Below, piece after piece: positions 61,132-64,000 of a stretch of DNA of 64,000 nt. Location of the stretch: assembly GCA_903904815.1 (NCBI GenBank), contig CAIVDU010000004.1, positions 1 through 64,000 on the forward strand, given 5' to 3'. A program made the translations under genes and the position numbers. This DNA is from an uncultured Armatimonadota bacterium (lineage in GTDB: Bacteria > Armatimonadota > Fimbriimonadia > Fimbriimonadales > Fimbriimonadaceae). The notes under the pieces are model-generated. The model was given only the letters and a program-made list of their open reading frames with translations. It did not search any database and was not told the DNA's origin. How positions within the stretch are numbered: position 1 is the stretch's first letter; every line of letters begins with the position of its first letter.

Positions 61132-61665
61132 ATGAATGTTGCGCAACGACCTCCGGATGAGTGGATGAGACTGGTTGCGTTGCAAGATCTGGACATTCTC
61201 GACACCCCAAGTGAGGAGCCGTTTGACACTTTGGTGGAACTTGCGAGTCACTTGATGGACGCCCCCATCGCGATCGTGGGATTCCTTGATGCTAACCGTC
61301 ACTGGTTCAAAGCCACCAAGGGATGCGAGGTTCGTGAGTTCCCACGTGACCTCTCGTTTTGCAATACGGCGATTCTGGAATATCGGCCCATGGTAATCGA
61401 GGACGCCACGAGGGACGTTCGATTCTGCGACGCTCCTCAGGTAACGGGTCACCCTCAAATACGATTTTATGCAGGGGCCCAGATCCGAACGTTTGACGAT
61501 CATTGCGTAGGCACCCTCTGTGTGATGGACACCACTCCGCACCGCCCGACCATTCAGCAGATTGGCCACCTTGAGTTGCTTGCGAGACTGGGTACTCAAC
61601 TGGTTGAGTACCGTAGGGTTGGAGTGCGAAATTCAGACCGCTGGGATTCCCGTCGCGGCGCCTAG
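61132..61665 (+). CDS. Stand-alone GAF domain protein
   Basis: A 177-residue protein made almost entirely of one GAF domain of the type found at the start of sensor kinases: RLVALQDLDILDTPSEEPFD, IAIVGFLDANRHWFKA, FCNTAILEYRPMVIEDATRD and IRFYAGAQI then VGTLCVMDTTP. No kinase, cyclase or DNA-binding domain follows. It may be a soluble sensor acting through another protein. Ligand unknown. The ATG at 61132 has no clear ribosome binding site. Confidence 0.8.
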   Translation: MNVAQRPPDEWMRLVALQDLDILDTPSEEPFDTLVELASHLMDAPIAIVGFLDANRHWFKATKGCEVREFPRDLSFCNTAILEYRPMVIEDATRDVRFCDAPQVTGHPQIRFYAGAQIRTFDDHCVGTLCVMDTTPHRPTIQQIGHLELLARLGTQLVEYRRVGVRNSDRWDSRRGA

Positions 61666-61786
61666 TCTTTGAAACTAACAAAATTTTGATTTGGTAATAG
61701 GTTTCATCAGGTTCAAATCACTGCCGGGCAAGCTGATCGCAACTCGTATATACTTGCACCGTCTTTTACGTCATAGGAGGTGTAAA

Positions 61787-62590
61787 TTGAACATCATTGA
61801 GGATGTACGAGTTAGTCATCAATCACTCTCTCGAGCTCTGGGCGCGGTAATAATTGGCGTTGCCACTGTCTCAATAACGGTCGCGAGTCCGTACACGGAG
61901 ACCTACGAGGTCGCTCCAGCCGGTGGATTTGCCGCGCTGCTGTCGAGCCCATACGGAGTCCATTACGATTTCTATGCTGGACGAGCTGTAACTCGCATGG
62001 CTGGACTTCCGATTACGGTCATTGGTTCGGGGGATGAAGGCTTCTACTTCGGAAGTAACTCGTTTTTGGGGCACTACGCCGACGACAACTCAACCAGCTA
62101 TCTGTTGAATGGGTACGGAACAGGTGAGACGTCCTACGGATCCGATCCCCACTCGGTTTTGGGCATCGACTTCACGAACGGACCGACTCACGTCTATTCG
62201 GCCGACTTTTCATGTGCCCTCGGTTCAAATGCGCCAACGGAAGGAGTGTCGATCGTGGGTCTTCTCGGCGGAGTCGTTCAGTGGACTCAATCTTCGGGAG
62301 TGACCTATGGGACAACCGCCACCGTTTCTGGTGGTGCTGGATTAGTCGACCGAATCGAAATCATTCGGGATCAGAACACGACTGCCCTTTTCCATCAATT
62401 CCCTCTTGCTTGGTACGTCATGGACAATCTGAGTTTCGATGCTTCCGGATCGAACGACGGATACACATGGCACCCAGAGTCCTCATATACATACCGCGGT
62501 CAGAATTCCACTCCGGAACCCTCTGGATGGGTCGCGATGGGTTGCGGACTACTCAGCCTGGGGTTACTTCGGCGCCGCCGACGGAGCTAG
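61787..62590 (+). CDS. PEP-CTERM sorting domain exported protein
   Basis: A 267-residue exported protein. A signal-like segment (ALGAVIIGVATVSITVASP) lies after a 15-residue N-region, followed by a beta-rich body with many Ser/Thr/Gly. The C-terminus carries a PEP-CTERM tail: TPEPSGWVAMGCGLLSLGLL followed by RRRRRS. Exosortase would process this after the PEP motif; no exosortase gene is in the window. AGGAGGTG with a short spacer precedes TTG at 61787, the preferred start. The body is unlike any family I recognise. Confidence 0.82.
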   Translation: MNIIEDVRVSHQSLSRALGAVIIGVATVSITVASPYTETYEVAPAGGFAALLSSPYGVHYDFYAGRAVTRMAGLPITVIGSGDEGFYFGSNSFLGHYADDNSTSYLLNGYGTGETSYGSDPHSVLGIDFTNGPTHVYSADFSCALGSNAPTEGVSIVGLLGGVVQWTQSSGVTYGTTATVSGGAGLVDRIEIIRDQNTTALFHQFPLAWYVMDNLSFDASGSNDGYTWHPESSYTYRGQNSTPEPSGWVAMGCGLLSLGLLRRRRRS

Positions 62591-62888
62591 CCGAAAAGTC
62601 GCCCTCGGCTCCATTTCGCATGCCGGGGGCACCGTTTGTCTCAAGATCGTTGGGGGCACTAACGAATTAGTATGTTTGTTTCTTGGTTCGTGGAAATACG
62701 TTTCTGAACTAGATCGTTCGGGCAATGAATGGCTTGCCGCTTTTCTGATGTTTGTCGAAGCTGTTGGCGTGCTCTCTCGCCAACTTATCAGTTGAAGTAC
62801 GAACCGGTGTCGGACAGTAAGACAAAGGATCCCGCAAAATCAGGTTCAGTTTCTGCGGATTAGTCAGAAAACCCGAAAACTAGACGAT

Positions 62889-62988
62889 CAAATAAAAACG
62901 ATGGCCTCGCCGCTATTCGCGATGAGGCCACGTCACAAGGCGGTAGGCAGTACCGCTTTAGGGATGACTTCCCTACACCTCTATCTTA
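62889..62988 (-). ncRNA. Small structured RNA with intrinsic terminator (unidentified)
   Basis: On the minus strand TAAGAT (62988-62983) could be a -10. Then come TAGGGA-AGTCA-TCCCTA, GCGGTA-CTGCC-TACCGC and GGCCTC...GAGGCC, the last followed by ATCGTTTTTATTT, a terminator. Three hairpins in under 100 bases with no reading frame suggest a noncoding RNA. It matches no class I know. Confidence 0.5.
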
Positions 62989-63198
62989 TCATTTGACTCA
63001 GCCGTTTGAGGCAGATTCGACGAAAAAGGGAAGGAATAACGATTAACCATCGGTAACCATGTCGATCCTTTGAGCGGCCGTCCCTACCTATACCGTCGAA
63101 CCTCGGCCAGATCGTACGATCTTGCAGCGGTGGCGATTCCGGGAATCGGGCGGATCGACGCCGCGACGAAGACTCCTCCGCCAAGTCACTGACTGTAG

Positions 63199-63429
63199 CG
63201 CCAAGAACCAGCGCCCGTTTGCTCCGGTCTGCGGTTTAGGGATATCGCGGAGTTGGCAGTTGAATTGTCGGTAGATCACGCGGGTGACGGGCCAGTTTTC
63301 AACGTGCCATGCAACACTTATCGCCTAATCTGTGGCGTCCACTATCTGCGCGGAATTTTGTACATCAAGTTCATCGGAACGCATGCTGAATATGACCGGA
63401 TGAATCCTGCGATCATAAAGTTAGAATGA
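63199..63429 (+). pseudogene. 5'-truncated HigB-like toxin remnant
   Basis: The frame ending at TGA 63427-63429 reads FRDIAELAVELSVDHAGDG, then PVFNVPCNTYRLICGVHYLR and IKFIGTHAEYDRMN. This is the C-terminal two thirds of the HigB/RelE-type mRNA interferase family (VFNI-GN-YRL and THAEYD blocks). A TAG at 63196-63198 and the lack of any early start codon show that the first 30 or so residues are missing. A HigA-type antitoxin is not intact downstream. Confidence 0.55.
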
Positions 63430-64000
63430 CTCGCACAACATTTCGTCGTCATGACTCAGAGCTACGGCCTGCCCGTTTTACTTCGGTCGGTTGACTCCCT
63501 AAAGACATCCTAGCATGTACATACTGTCTCTCAGGCTGGAATTGGCGGTCAGTGATCTTCGAAAGGAGTGGTCCCCGTCTGTTTGTTAACGTAGGGCGTC
63601 GCTCCCGTTGCGAGGCCTAATGTGGCTTCGCTCGTGCCAACGGCTTTTTCTGAGCCGGAACGATCGTGGCTTTAATTTAGCCTTTGCATGACCAGGGAGA
63701 GAGTTGGCGAATTGCTAATATGCATGTTCCTAGGTGCCCTTGGAGTTTACGCCGAATATATGAGGAACTAGGTGGTGTGGTCATTAACCTAGTGGCTTAA
63801 TAAACCTCGCAACTACGAGAACTAGTTTGATTCCCCAATTATCGCCACGCCGAATCAGCGAAGAACGCCGACGTGTATCTAGCCGCCTCCGTGGATTGAT
63901 ACGATTAGTGTTTCTTTGGCTTACCGAGACGTCGATGCCAACGACGATGCGCAGTAAACAATGAAGTGAAGTGGACTTGGATCGACGGCGCGATCCATCG
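63430..64000. other. Intergenic stretch, no intact gene
   Basis: Stops are frequent in all frames. Two tiny frames (63451-63513 and 63688-63771) have no supporting signals. The stretch may hold decayed sequence next to the HigB remnant. Confidence 0.4.

Noticed and set aside
62940-62990. GATAGAGGTG, similar to the start of a lysine riboswitch
   Set aside because: The remaining lysine-aptamer core is absent and the stems differ.
63451-63513. A 20-codon frame after the HigB remnant as an antitoxin
   Set aside because: Too short for a HigA-type protein, with no helix-turn-helix or ribosome binding site.
63688-63771. A 27-codon frame with a hydrophobic stretch
   Set aside because: No promoter at leaderless distance and no Shine-Dalgarno; it is chance-sized.
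1-64000. CRISPR arrays, IS elements and prophage
   Set aside because: No evenly spaced repeats, transposase, integrase or phage structural genes were seen.

Overview
The window is about 57% GC by eye, densely coded on both strands, and fits a free-living diderm (Gram-negative-type) bacterium. It carries a heptose kinase, Lgt, a PEP-CTERM exported protein, FecR/CHASE2 signalling genes, a class III cyclase, HD-GYP and an ECF sigma factor. My best guess is an Armatimonadota (Fimbriimonas-like) genome. That is inference from gene style, not a database match. There is no prophage, IS element or CRISPR array.

Layout. 1-7.9 kb: ThuA-like protein, tRNA-Val, a tandemly duplicated two-gene module (CHASE2-type cyclase plus secreted FecR-like protein, twice) and an MFS carrier. 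8.1-16.5 kb: Gfo/Idh oxidoreductase, MGMT-like protein, a YceI remnant, a 1585-residue DUF4011/SF1 helicase/nuclease protein, and a coupled Zn-ADH/SDR pair. 16.5-26.6 kb: GAF histidine kinase, DinB-like protein, glycosyltransferase, a structured small transcript, GpsA, MFS carrier, acyltransferase, secreted protein, a 53-residue basic protein, heptose-7-P kinase and Lgt. 26.9-34.2 kb: small membrane proteins, DUF2294, ECF sigma factor, YncE/phosphoesterase, PdxH, HD-GYP. 34.2-41.3 kb: a branched-chain amino acid cluster (ilvB, small ORF, ilvH, ilvC, coiled-coil membrane protein, ABC ATPase, ilvD), all on the minus strand. 41.4-46.5 kb: class III cyclase-like protein, ppGpp-hydrolase-like HD protein, ppx and ppk1 (alarmone/polyphosphate group). 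46.5-57.3 kb: amidohydrolase, RecQ, two tandem YkgJ-type cysteine-cluster/SPINDLY-type O-GlcNAc transferase fusions, GH20-like protein. 57.4-62.6 kb: rplL, rplJ, MutL-type ATPase, GAF protein, PEP-CTERM protein. The last 1.4 kb holds no intact gene, only a likely small RNA and a truncated HigB-like toxin.

Two signals run across the window. First, about 17 first-in-transcript genes have a -10-like hexamer (TANNNT, CATAAT, TGTAAT or NATACT) ending 5-8 bases before an ATG or GTG, with no ribosome binding site. This predicts leaderless mRNAs, while operon-internal genes have Shine-Dalgarno sequences. I used this signal to choose starts, and it exposed a 40-residue membrane protein gene. Second, the most unusual proteins are the two YkgJ-OGT fusions, which have a seven-cysteine metal-cluster-like domain where OGTs normally have TPRs, in one operon with recQ. 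ppk1 also appears to start at a non-canonical AUA codon overlapping the ppx stop.
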